Counted from the stretch's first letter, positions 22,436 to 33,073 are shown. The stretch is 64,000 nucleotides of DNA from Plasmopara viticola (GCA_001695595.3 MBPM02000067.1:186001-250000), one strand, 5' to 3'. Translations and numbers: made by a program. The notes: generated by a model from the sequence alone, not told the origin.

Positions 22436-24070
22436 CCGCTTCTCTCCTAATGTGAGAGTAAATGTTCGGCAGCCAAAAACACGCAGGTGCTTAGCACTTG
22501 GCTTGGTCTTGTAGACTATTTCAAACGGAGTTTTGCTTGCAATCTTGGGTTTAGGAAGTCGGTTCACGATGTAAATTGCTGTCATTGTCGCTCCACCCCA
22601 AAAGCAGTTGTCCAATTTAGCATAGTGCAGTAATGCGCGACCAATGGTACCTACAGTATTAATACTGTGACTTGCTGCTCCATACCTTGATCTTCATAGA
22701 ACCGTGTCGTATAAACTTGACTAGCTTGCCGAATTGCGATTGAACCTTGAGAATGTAGCTTGCGAGGCATTTTTCGGACTCGAAATTGGCACTTAAGCAA
22801 AATCCTTCATGCATTCGCTGGCTTCGTCGACAATAAGCAGCAGGTATCTGCTTCCGTTTAAAGCGTCGTGTTCTATGGGACCGCACATGCCGAAGTGAAG
22901 CAGCTCAAAGTATCATACCGATGCTCGTCGTGATTGCTACATTCTTCCTTGTTGACATTCTCGACTCACGCCTTGATCGCTTGAATCTAATGTCACATTT
23001 GCGCCTCTGATAATTCTGCTGTTGACCATCTTGCGAAGCACGTCAATTAGAGCGTGGCCCATTCTTTCATGCAAGTTCGTGTTGCGTCCTATATTGAGGA
23101 GTACGGAGCTAGGAAAGGCCGGCCGCAAGGTCTGCTGTAGTCACTACTTGGTGTGAATTTTGCGTGCAATGTTATTGCGCGGGCCGTCAAACACCACCTA
23201 AAACTTGCCACTCTTGTAAATCTGTGGCACTGAAAGCAGATTTTTATTTGTCGCTGCATAAAGTGTACTTCCTTGATTTTGATCTCGGATACGCTATAAT
23301 AGGGCAAACCAAACGCTTAATGATGGTCTTGAGATCCTTGGTTGCAGTCTTGTTACCGTCAGTGACTGAGAGTCGGCCAATGTTGTGCTCATTGAGCCTT
23401 GTAAATTTGTTCTTGTCGTTGCACATATGATGCGTTGCAGCACTTTTCATTGCCCACATCTAGGCATACCTTTTGTTGTTGAATGTCTACACTCTAGCGA
23501 GACCACAAACGCAACACGGTCGTAGTCGTATTGATCGCTGGGCTGATAGCAAACATGTTTGCTCCGCGCACACGAGCTTGACTGCCGCTCCGAGCACCTC
23601 GCTTCACATCCTTCTGCTTGATTCAGCATCACTCCGCCGAGTGCCCCAATTTTCTGCAGTATGCTCACTGGCGACATTTTCGCTCTGGGCTAAATGCCGT
23701 TGCCGCTTCTTCAGACTGAATGTCGTTGTTTTTGACCCTTAACGCTCAATGTGCTCATTCGTTAGCATTTTAACGAGATGTCAGAAGGCGGCAATGCCTT
23801 GCATCACTGCAATGAAGTCCACAATATCAGCGCAAAGCTTTTCAGCATCGGCGCGTAGATGAAGGACGAAGACGTTGCAATCTGCCTTTTGCGTAATTTA
23901 CTTAAAAGCTACGAGAATGTCGTGCCCAACTTGAAGATCAGCAATGCAGAGTTGAGGACGCAGGACGTGCTGGGAAGAAACACGCCACGCATTTAGCGGT
24001 TCCACGTGGCGTAGTTGTCGCCGTTAAATCTGTCGATGGCCACCTTGGCCGAGACGTCATGCACCGAGGT
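22436..24070 (-). pseudogene. gag-protease-integrase of element V (family 2), decayed, with an inverted gag segment
   Basis: Gag start at about 24065 (MTSVHDVSAKVAIDRFNGD, NYATWNR, stop). An inverted segment lies at 23778-23972. Gag then resumes ([10 protein letters not shown]) and protease is WAMKSAATHHMC (about 23450; the catalytic Asp-Ser-Gly is gone). GAG-pre-integrase is HERMGHALIDVLRKM (about 23060), followed by integrase pieces to 22441 (FGCRTFTLTLGEKR). Many stops and indels make it one of the oldest members of the nest. Confidence 0.75.
23778..23972 (+). pseudogene. Inverted family-2 gag segment inside element V
   Basis: The plus strand reads [20 protein letters not shown], then [20 protein letters not shown] and NAELRTQDV. 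This corresponds to [12 protein letters not shown]...LRTQDV of R and T. On the minus strand the left neighbour continues exactly with [11 protein letters not shown], so the segment is inverted in place. About 100 codons that should precede it are missing on the right. Confidence 0.78.
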
Positions 24071-24075
24071 CATGA

Positions 24076-24340
24076 TTGTTAGGCTTTAAACCTGATGAAG
24101 GTGAGAGGAGCGAAGGCAAAGAAGTGAGGGCTGCGAGAAAGAGTCTGTGCGAAGGAAAAGCGAGCAAAGACATTATAAGGAAAAGAAAAGTATAGAAGTG
24201 AGTAAATTAATAAGGTTCTGAGTTCGCAACTGCTTAGCCGATCATTTATCGAAGCCAATCAGAATGACTTACCATGCGGACGCAATCATTTTCTTATTCG
24301 GGCGCAATCGCCTTGAGTGCGTCTATCCATGTGTCTATCA
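24076..24340 (-). repeat. 5' LTR of element V
   Basis: Related to the LTR of R (shared 'gagtgcg(c/t)ct(g/a)tccatgtgtct' block and gggcgcaatc blocks). Boundaries are approximate. Confidence 0.65.
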
Positions 24341-24344
24341 CGAC

Positions 24345-25325
24345 GCCATCGTTGTTTGTTTGAACTGTAGGACAGCAGCTCGTATTGGACTTGAAAAACC
24401 GGAACAAACCGAGGTAACCCGAGTACCTCCTAAAATTTGTCAAATGAAAGCATTTTCTTGCTCATCTTTGGAACGTAAAACGCGTCTTTGATCTCGATGT
24501 CACGTACGTCACCGTTAAGCAGTCAAAAATTGTCCCTACACCTATAAATGCAGATTTGCTCCCATGAGCTCCTTTAGTGCTTGATAATTTATGAGCATCG
24601 GTAACACTATCACTTTCTTCTTTCACCAACTCACAATCGTGTTTATTATATCATAGTTATACCTCTCTTTGTTTAAAACATTTCTAAGCTGCGCATCGCG
24701 ACTATTCATGCTCCGAAAAGCCCAAAAATCGACACGAGATAGCTGATGCGTCGAGTTTAAACCGTTTAAACTTCCAGCTTTGAGGTAGGACACCGATTGC
24801 GAGGAAACACCGCGGTCATTACTGCTTTACCCCAGTAGCTTTTGACATTCCAGCATGCTTCATCATACATCTCGCACACTCCACCAGTATCCGGACCATG
24901 CGATCAGCTACTCCGTTTAATTGAAGAGTATATGGCGGTAAGAACTTGAGTACGATTTCCCGATCCGTGCAAAATTAGTCTGCCAGACGTGTACTCGCCG
25001 CCATTGTTACTTCAAAGAGGCTTATTTCGCTTGCCAGTTTGCCTTTCAGCAAATGCGACAAACTCGGCAAATTTGTCTACAACTTTAGACTTGGACTTAA
25101 TTCGGTAGAAAACGCAGTATCGCGACTTGACATCGATGAACAAAATAAAATAGCGCTTTTTACTGAACGTTGACATTTGCATTGGACCGCACACGTCACT
25201 TTGCACTACAAAATGTCTATCGCTCAATGCAACGAAGACATCCGTAGGCGCACACGGGTTTATTATCCAAGTACACACTCGTCACGAAGGTCCCACTTTA
25301 TATAGGGTTATGGTTTTTTAAATCG
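24345..25325 (-). pseudogene. Remnants Z of copia pol (family-2 protease piece and family-1 integrase pieces)
   Basis: At about 24560-24430 the minus strand reads GDVRDIEIKDAFYVPKMSKK, the family-2 region after the protease. From about 24700 to 25280 it gives family-1 integrase pieces (SKKRYFILFIDVKSRYCVFY near 25150, FAERQTGKR near 25030). No long frame survives. Confidence 0.65.
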
Positions 25326-25330
25326 ATTCC

Positions 25331-25445
25331 GGTCCAATCCGAACCGCGGCTCAACATAATGCCTACCTTTTACGTATTAAGGTAACTTCGTTATGTAAAA
25401 TGATTGATTACTAAATGTAAAACTTCAAGTCCCAATAAACAAGTC
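25331..25445 (+). repeat. LTR-like sequence, inverted partner of 20560-20633
   Basis: GGTCCAATCCGAACCGCGG, then CAACATA, TTAAGGTAAC and CGTTATGTA occur in the same order as on the minus strand of 20633-20560. It lies directly before the plus-strand RT of element AA. Confidence 0.6.
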
Positions 25446-25466
25446 ACTTAGTAAAAGTACTTTCTA

Positions 25467-26739
25467 TTGTCAAATGCCTTTGCTTCAAGGTTTCTCGCAG
25501 AAGTATGGTGTGGACTACGAGGAGACATTTGCGCCCGTAGCCAACTGTACGTCAATTCGCATTGTGCTAACCCTGGCTATCTCAAGCTTCACCAAATGGA
25601 CGTCAAGACCGCGTTTTTCAATGGTGCTCTGGATGAAGACATCTATATGCAGCACTCGGATGGATATGCTGACCCGAGTCCACCGGAGTATGTATGCAAG
25701 CTCAAGCATTTGCTTAATGATCTTAAGCAGTCACTACGGATATGGAACCGAACGATTGACAAAATTGTGGTTAAGATGGGTTTCACCAAGAGCAAGTCTG
25801 CTCGTTGCAGTGACGAATATATTTTGCGGTACTCTACGCTGACGACTTGATTATCACGAGCAGTGATGACACCTTGCTCTCAGCGACGAAGCAAGCGCTA
25901 AGCAAACGATTCGAGATGACAGACCTTGGCGAGGTAAAGTTATTTCTTGGAATAGAGATCAATCAAGATAGCGCTAAAGGTCAACTTACGATGCGGCAAA
26001 CCGAGTTCCTCTAGTCGAATTTGCTCAACTGTGGCATGAAGAATTGCAAGCCATTAAATACTCCTTGGGATCTTGAATTGAAGTCGACAAAGAACATGTG
26101 CGATGGTGGATGCAAGCACGAGGGCACAATGTAAAACGTACCGTTCCGAAGCGCTATCCGTGGCATCTTGTACTTGATGGTTGTTACTCCCCTAGATCTT
26201 GTAGCAGCAGTAGAAGTGCACAACCCTTTCGCGGCCGATCCGTGTCTGGCACTGTGATTCAGCAATTCAAGGAGTTTCAGAGGCTGACAGGGCTGAAGAC
26301 ATTGAGTTGCGTCGCAGCACAAGTGGCTACGTCTTTGACATGAACAACCGACATTTTGACTGGAGAAGCAAGAAGCAACGCACAGTGGCCTCTCGTCAAT
26401 CAAGGCAGAGTAGATGCCACTTACGGAAACAACCCAAAAAGCTCTTATGGCTAGAGGTGGTCTTGTGCAAACTTGATGTAATGGATGACGATGAAGCTAT
26501 CGATGTTTTTGAGGATAACCAAGGCTCAATTGCGCTGGCCAAATATCCGAAGTTTTACGAGCGGATCAAGCATATTGACATTCGGTACCACTTCGTGCGT
26601 GAGAAAGCTGAAGACAGTCAAGTCATGCCAGAGTTTTGTCCGACTCAAGACATGCTGGCTGTCATCATGACCAAGCCTATTGTTGCTGCGCAAATTCACG
26701 TCATTTCGAGACTATTAAAGCTGTCGAGTCGAGTGGGAG
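25467..26739 (+). pseudogene. Reverse transcriptase-RNase H of plus-strand copia element AA
   Basis: RT from [19 protein letters not shown] (25480), KLHQMDVKTAFFNGALDEDI, and the catalytic box LYADDLIITSSDD (about 25840), through FEMTDLGE and the connection. RNase H follows: RRSTSGYVFDMNN (26307), VFEDNQGSIALAK, HIDIRYHFVREKAED and MLAVIMTKPIVAAQ (26690). It ends in a polypurine tract GAGTCGAGTGGGAG just before the LTR. Frameshifts near 25850, 26010 and 26110. gag and integrase are absent. Confidence 0.83.
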
Positions 26740-27039
26740 TGTTGTATATGAACCGTCTCGTGCTGAAGATATGACGCCTCGAACAGCAGTAATATACCGG
26801 TAAGCTACCGGTACTTATATCCGTCAACGGTGCGAAAAAGCGACAATGACGTCACGGATAGGCGCGTGGATAGGCGCACTTAAAATGATTGCGTCCAGAT
26901 GGAAGACGATTTTTGCCCGTATGGTAAGTCGTTAAGATTGGCTTGGATAAATGAGGTAGCAAGTAGTTGCGAACTAAGGACCTTAAATACATTCTCTTTG
27001 CTTTTTGCAGTCTACCGCTCAAGTGACCTTCTTTTGATA
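26740..27039 (+). repeat. 3' LTR of element AA
   Basis: 300 bp, starts TGTTGTATATGAACC directly after the polypurine tract. Same variant as B (a 'tgacgcctcga..agcag' block follows). Confidence 0.82.
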
Positions 27040-27124
27040 GTAACAAGGTATTATCGGCATTCATGCTTGTTCGCATTAAAAGAGGATGTTGAGCAACACC
27101 GGTATACAATGAGCTATACAGATT

Positions 27125-27459
27125 TTCTATGCCTGTCTAGTGCGACCGTTGCACGACCCGACAATTCTGCGAAGTTGCGAGTAAGCAACGATGGCGTAAT
27201 GGACAGGCGCATGGATAAGCGCACAAGATGATTGCGCCCGAATGGGAAGATAATCGCACCCGGTGATACTCGTTGATTTGCTTAGATAGACGAGAGGCTT
27301 AAAGATAGCATTGTTTGTGAACAAAGGACCATGCAAATATATTCACTTTTGAATTTCCCAGCTTCCGAGCGATTGAGTTTGCTTCGCTCCTCCTTGGATT
27401 TCTTCGCTTCCTCCGGTTATCTCTCCACTTTCACACTTCTCCACGCTCACACTACAACA
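27125..27459 (+). repeat. Family-2 type LTR, solo or 3' LTR
   Basis: Contains GGACAGGCGCATGG, ATTGCGCCCGAATGGG and a CT-rich end finishing in CAACA (27459). Beyond it lies a minus-strand scrap of family-2 protease (HICYDKSKYLTL, 27460-27500). The left end is approximate. The 85 bp before it (27040-27124) are unassigned. Confidence 0.6.
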
Positions 27460-27500
27460 ACTAGGGTTAAATACTTGGACTTGTCGTAGCATATGTGGTA

Positions 27501-27789
27501 AGTGTTGCCAAGATTGCGATTGCAGAAAGCCTCGCACAGCAGTGAAGTACTGGTTGGGTACCACTTTACGGTTCTTCGATAAAAATTGTGTAATGACGGT
27601 TGTTCAAGAGCGCGGACAAGCAACAGTGACATCATATATAGCGTATGGATAGGCGCCTAGATGGTGAAGTGATTGCGCTCGGATGATACTTCGTTTAATT
27701 GTTTTAGAGGTAACAAGTTGCTGCGAACTATAGACCTTAAAACTATGTACTTTGCGCTTTGCCAAATTGGGCACACTTCACCTATTTCA
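27501..27789 (+). repeat. 5' LTR of element W
   Basis: Starts TGTTGCCAAGATTG. This start recurs (degenerate) at 31598. It ends just before a primer-binding-like GGTTATAAGCGCAAT (27790). Confidence 0.65.
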
Positions 27790-28790
27790 GGTTATAAGCG
27801 CAATCTCCGCTTTCCAAGACTCCGACACCGACTTCGCCCTTGCCATAGACGCCTCTACTACCAACTACATCAGCAAGTTCGATGGAAGGAACTTTTGCTT
27901 TAGGTGCGGATGGTGGTGAAGGAGCCTGACTTGTGGAAAGTGGTGGGCGGTAAGATATAAGCTGGAACACCTGGATACTGCGCTGAACCAAATTACGTTC
28001 ACCTGGCAACTGCGCTAGACCAAATTAAGCGCAAGTCGAGGAAAGCGCTCGCGATTATCTTACTTGCGATGGAAGAATTGCAGCTGCCGTTGGATCGTTC
28101 GGTAAGTGGGGCACACGATGCCTGGTCGCGGCGTGAGGGTCAGATCGAGAAGAAGAGCTCTGCAGATAGGCTTTTTTCTTCGTCGTCTCTTATTCACGGC
28201 CAAGATGGATGAAGGGGAAGATGTGCTCGAGCACATTAAAAAGATTAAGACGCTGGTAAAGCATCTCGACGCTGCAGGTGCTTTGGTTCGAGAACGACCT
28301 AGTGATTACGCTTTGTCAAGTGTCAGCGACTCGTACGCGTTTCCGATCACGGCACTAGAGTCAAGAGCCGGCTCTTTGTCGTGTTACCTCGTCACGTCTC
28401 GGTTGCTACACGAAGACTTGAAGCGCAAAGAGTGAGGTGGTGGCGTCAACAGAGCTGCGCACGGCCAAGGTCAAGCATTCGCAATAACAGATAATAGATG
28501 GCGCGAAGGACGACAAGCGTCAGTGAAGGCTAGCAGTGCCTGTCACTATTGTGGAAAGCATGGACATTAAATTGCAAAGTGCCCAGCTCGACTCCGTGAT
28601 TGTGCGGAGCGACAGCAACCGCGTGTTGCACAGAGTAACGATGACTCTGGCGACTACCTTCTTCCGTTTGGTGAAGCTGCATGCTCCGCCGAGGTGAGCT
28701 GTAACTGGTTTATTGACTCGGATGCCACTCAACACATGACTTGCTCGAAAGAGTGTATGAAAAACTACATAGAATGTCAATCGACGTGCA
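27790..28790 (+). pseudogene. gag of plus-strand copia element W, decayed
   Basis: Family-1 Gag: the expected RINKFDG region reads about NYISKFDGRNF. LEHLDTALNQ..KRKSRKALAIILLAME follows, and 28106-28435 codes MDEGEDVLEHIKKIKTLVKH. The knuckle CHYCGKHGH is near 28545 and the protease site WFIDSDATQHM (Gly to Asp) near 28720. It is interrupted at about 28790 by the LTR of X. Confidence 0.75.
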
Positions 28791-28799
28791 CTATGTGAT

Positions 28800-29128
28800 T
28801 GGATGACGTCTCGACCAGCAAGCCGCCAATCGGTAGATAACTAGTGCGCAAGTGTTCGACGGCGGGTGTCCGACGGTCGTTGTCAGAAGTTGCGAACATA
28901 CATTGAACAAATAATTGTGCCTCCATCATTCCATACGGTTGGTGATGACACGCCAAAATGATTCGCTTTCCTACTGGCTGAAAGAATATCGTGAAATTAG
29001 TATAGTATAGTGAGTCTAGTACATAGAAAATGAATGGCATTGAGGTAGCAAATAGTTTTGCGAGCTAAGGACCTTAAACATATTCACTTTGCCTTTTACC
29101 AACTGGCGTTCACGTAGCATTTTTAATT
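28800..29128 (+). repeat. 5' LTR of element X
   Basis: Variant LTR with 'gtatagtatagtgag' and 'caaatagttttgcgagctaagg'. The last 200 bp resemble 31665-31870. The left limit is uncertain. Confidence 0.6.
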
Positions 29129-31597
29129 GATTATGAGCCTAAGTTCCGCCGACTCCACCTTCCCGCTCCTTGAGTTCAAGATGCAGTTGGTGTTGAGGGA
29201 GAAAGACTCGTGCGACGTGGCATGTGGCAAGATCAAGCTATAGTAATGCATCACTTCGCTCGACCAAGACGTTTGTGAGGAAAGGACGCAAAGAGCTTGC
29301 AATCATATGTCTTGCGATGAAAGATTCGCAGCTACCACTCTTTCGTTTGGCGGAAAGCGCGCACGATGCATGATGAAACTTCGAAGGACATTTTGAGAAA
29401 GAGAGTCTCGCCAATCAAATTTTGAACAGCAAAGATAAATTAAGATGATGATGTACTCCAGCACAACCGCAAGTTATAGACACTAGTGGAACAGCTAGAT
29501 GCGACTGGGGCTCCGGTTAGCGAGAAAGACTTAATGATTATGCTTTTAAGCAGTTTGAGCAAATTGTACCAATTCTTCATCACGGCATTGGAATTACGAG
29601 CTAATTCACTGATGAATGTACATTTTGCTGATGACATTATTGTACAAGCAGTTGAAATGGGTGACATAGTGATGTCAATGCAAACACCACGCAGAAAGAA
29701 GAAAGTTGTGCTTACAAGTGTGTGGCACATTCCGAACCTAGTGCGAAAGTTTTTATCAGTAGGCCGTTTTACGAAGAAAGTCGGACCAGTTACTTTTGAT
29801 TGTGAGGGTTGTTTCGCCTATGCAAAAGGTCTTTGGTGGAGGCTTGGAGCTCAGAAAGGCAAAGGATTGCTTACGCTCTGCATGACACCAATTTTGGCAG
29901 AAAAAGGCAAATGCGACAACTCCTGGGCTCATCATTGCCATCCGCTTTGTATAAGTTTGACCCACTATCTATGGGGACGCCACATTGTACCTCCGGCACC
30001 TCCGACTTGGTCACATAGGCTTTAGTGGATTGGATGCCATTGTTCGGAAAAGTATGGAAATGTTATTGACATTGCGTCTGTTGAGCAATGGGAGACGCGC
30101 AACGGATGTTCGCTTGGTAAACAAACGCGTACAAGCTACATCAAATCGTCACCCGACGGTGCAATACAAGTACTGGAGGTCATTCACGGTAACATTTGTG
30201 GCCCCGTGCATACACCTACTTTTGATATAAGGCAAAATTTTGATACATTCATTGACGACAAGTCACACTTACACACACTTGGACAATTCACTGATTATGT
30301 TATGCTTGCTGATAGGCAAACCGAGTATCGAGTAAAGTCGCTTCGCAGCGACAAATTTGATAAAAATTTCTCGCATAGAATGTCGGTTTTGCGCTCATTT
30401 AAATTTTCTCCGCCGTACACTTAACAGTCAAATGGAGTTCATGAGCACACGAAACAAACGTTGGTTGGGTGCGCGCGGTGCGTGAAGAAACGCGCTAGAT
30501 TGCCAAAAGTTTACTGGGGCTACGCAATCGTTGTAATAAACGCGCTGTTTCCCACGACAAGTCGCCTCACAGATTTGTTTCAGTAAAACGTCATTGAAGG
30601 CAAACCTTAAGGTATATGATACGCTGCCGTTTTATCGGCTATTCTGAATTTGAAAATTGATCGATTCGAGGAGCTAGAAACTTATCGTGTGCTAGTTTGT
30701 CGCAATGCCAAGTTTAAAGATATAGCCTTTGGCACTGGGAAGCGCGACCACAGCGATCAAAAATGTTTCTATCGAAGATGACGAAGCTACTGATGGATAT
30801 TCACAGCGAGGAGAAGCGACTACTCCAGCTTTAGACTTTGAAGTCGGCAAATAACGACACTAGCGAAATGATCCGCTCGGGAGAGCAGCAGAATCAAACG
30901 TTTACAACCTCTAAACATGGCCGAGGACTTGAAGATTCGCCGGTAATAGCACAAAATTACTTTATCGTTGATGCAGCTTCTGCCATGCATTCATTGGGAT
31001 AAATGCCGACCTCATTAAAGTCGATTGTGAAGTTTAGTTAAGTGGAAGAGAGCGTGTGACTCGAAGGTCAATTCGCTGCATACGGAAAAACCATGGGAGA
31101 TTTTGCAATCGCCGAAGGGACGCGAAAAGATTGGATACAGATGAGAATCCGTGTAGAAGGGAATCAGAACAGGAATATTGAATGGTTTGTGGCGAGTCTT
31201 GTAGCCTAAGGTTTTCACAGAATACGGCATCGACTACGATGAAATGCTTACATCGGTCCCTAAGTTCACCTCGATTCAGATTTTGTCTAGCATGGCTGCC
31301 AAAAGCAATCTCACCTGCATCAGATGAATGTCAAGACAGCCTCCTTAACGGTGTGTTTAGATGAAGAAGACAATTACATGGTGCAGTCGGACGGTTTTGT
31401 GAGACAAGCACACCCGGATTGTGTTTGCAGACTCAAGCGACCACTGTACGTCCTAAAAGAGTCACTTCGCATGTGGAACAAGACAATTGACGATTTAATG
31501 CATAAAGTAGAATTTAATATGTGTGAGTCAGTTACTTGATGCCAAATGACCATGCCATGATGTTCAAGGCTGTCTGCGTTGATGACCTGGAGCCTGC
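29129..31597 (+). pseudogene. gag-pol of plus-strand copia element X, decayed
   Basis: The primer-binding site GATTATGAGCCTAAG (29129-29143) keeps an intact embedded ATG (MSLSSADSTFP). A short Gag follows with a large internal deletion: LRANSLM joins directly to NVHFADDIIVQAVEMGD at about 29615, removing the knuckle and protease. Then come GAG-pre-integrase (HLRLGHIGFSGLDAI, 29990), integrase (DDKSHLHTLG, VKSLRSDKFDKN, about 30250-30420), hinge, and RT (KFTSIQILS, YMVQSDGFVRQAHPDCVC, 31265-31540). RT ends at CVDDLEPA (31597; the YVDD box changed to CVDD), where another LTR starts. Confidence 0.75.
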
Positions 31598-31875
31598 TTT
31601 TACCAAGATTGTGATTGCAGGAGCGCCTTACACAGTAGTGAAGCAACAGTAACCAATTTTCCGACTTCGGTTGTCAAACATTGCGTACATACGAAGATGA
31701 CACGTCAGGATAGGTATGCTTTCCGATTGGCTGAAAGCACGTCTTAGAGATAGTATAGTGTAGTGAGCCTTGAACATTGTAAACGAGTGCCTTAATGGTA
31801 GCAAACGGTTTTGCGAACTAAGGATCTTAAAGATTTTCACTTCGCATTTTACCAACAAGTACACACCTGACCTTC
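31598..31875 (+). repeat. LTR of truncated element Y inside the RT of X
   Basis: Starts with the CCAAGATTGTGATTGCAG block shared with the LTR of W and is followed by a primer-site-like remnant and a gag leader. That makes it a 5' LTR rather than the 3' LTR of X. Confidence 0.6.
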
Positions 31876-31974
31876 TTTAGGAGATATACCCCAGCTTCGT
31901 CTTCCCAGACTACGACACTGACTTCGCCCTTGCCATGACGCCTCCGCCACCAACTGCATCAACACGATCGATCG
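31876..31974 (+). pseudogene. First codons of gag of element Y, truncated
   Basis: Matches the leader of W (27790-27890): PDYDTDFALAM, then TTNCINTIDR-like text, where W has DSDTDFALAIDAS. It breaks off at about 31974 into non-transposon sequence. Confidence 0.6.
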
Positions 31975-32194
31975 AACAAAGTCGCACACGTGAAAGTTCG
32001 AGTTGCTGAGACGACATCTTTTTCTCTTTTTCCTCGATATAGAGGGCGAGCAACTCTGTCACGTGGAAATCTTTCTCGCGAGACGCCGTCGCCGGGTCAC
32101 AATTGAGCTTTTTGCACCAATAATTGTGGAACTCCGTGTCCAGTATCAAATCTGGCCCAGCTGATGGATCGGAGGGAAACCACTTTCGCGTCAT
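31975..32194 (-). pseudogene. Truncated N-terminus of an unknown host gene
   Basis: ATG at 32194, then about 70 well-composed codons: MTRKWFPSDPSAGPDLILD, TEFHNYWCKKLNCDPATAS, REKDFHVTELLALYIEEKE, KKMSSQQLELSRVR. The frame has regular codon use unlike the surrounding debris, and a polar, possibly helical end. Coding similarity stops exactly where element Y begins, so an insertion or deletion removed the rest. I do not recognise the family. It may be a relic of a functional gene elsewhere. Confidence 0.45.
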
Positions 32195-32264
32195 AGTTTT
32201 CTAATCATGCGGCATATTCGAGAATGAACTTGGGAAATGATCTCAACTGCGGATATTATTTTGT

Positions 32265-33073
32265 ACGCGCGCAGACGCAATAGAGCAACAACAAAGCGCA
32301 TAATCGCTCTTTTGAAGTGCTGAGATGATGTACGGCCACAGATACATCTTTTCTATGAGTCTAGACGTGCGCAGACGCAGTACAACAACAACAAAGCGTA
32401 TATTCACTCTTTTGAAGTGCTTCGATAGTGTACGCTCCTAGATACGTCCTTTCTATCATTCTACACGTGCACAGACGCAATGAAGCCACAACAAAGCGTA
32501 TAATCGATCTTTGAAGTGCTGAGATAATGTACGGCCATTGATACGTCCTTCTTATCATTCTAGACGTGCGCATAGGCAATAAAGCCACAACAAAGCCTAT
32601 TCGCTCTTTTGAAGTGCTGAGATGGTGTACTGCCATAGATACGTCGAATCTATATTCAAGACGTAATCAGACGCAATAGACCAACAACAAAGCGTATAAT
32701 CGCTCTTTTGAAGTGCTGAGATTATGTACGGCCATAAATACGCCCTTTCTACCATTCTAGACGCGCTCAGACGCAAAAGAGAAACAACAAAGCATCATTT
32801 CACTCTTTTGATGTGCTGAGGTGATGTACGGCCACAGATATGTCCTTTCTATATTTTTTGACGTGCGCAGACGCAATAAACAACTAATCGTACATTCGCT
32901 CTTATGAAGTGCTGGGATGGTGATCGGCCATAAATACATTCTTTCTTTCATTTTAGACATGCGCAAACACAATAGAGCAACAACAAAGCGTATAACCGTT
33001 TTTTTGAAGTGCTGAGATGATGTTCGGCCATAGATACGTTCTTTCTATCATTCTAGACGTCCACAGACGCAGG
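32265..33073. repeat. Tandem array, 8 copies of a 100-bp unit
   Basis: Units begin at 32265, 32365, 32465, 32564, 32661, 32761, 32861 and 32957, and a partial ninth begins at 33057. Unit lengths are 96-100 bp. Each starts near ACGTGCGCAGACGCAATA and carries AACAACAAAGCGTATAATC, CTCTTTTGAAGTGCTGAGAT, TGTACGGCCATAGATACG and TCCTTTCTATCATTCTAG. The unit is not a multiple of three, so the weak minus-strand frames across it are not coding. Confidence 0.95.

Noticed and set aside
1..25325. Repeat-induced C-to-T mutation as cause of the stops
   Set aside because: Some stops fit (TGG to TGA at 7838) but others are A-to-T or T-to-A changes (17707, 17775, 11651); no consistent bias by eye.
32265..33073. 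CRISPR-like or coding repeat
   Set aside because: Units are contiguous 100-bp repeats without unique spacers, and the length is not a multiple of three, so neither CRISPR nor a repeat protein.
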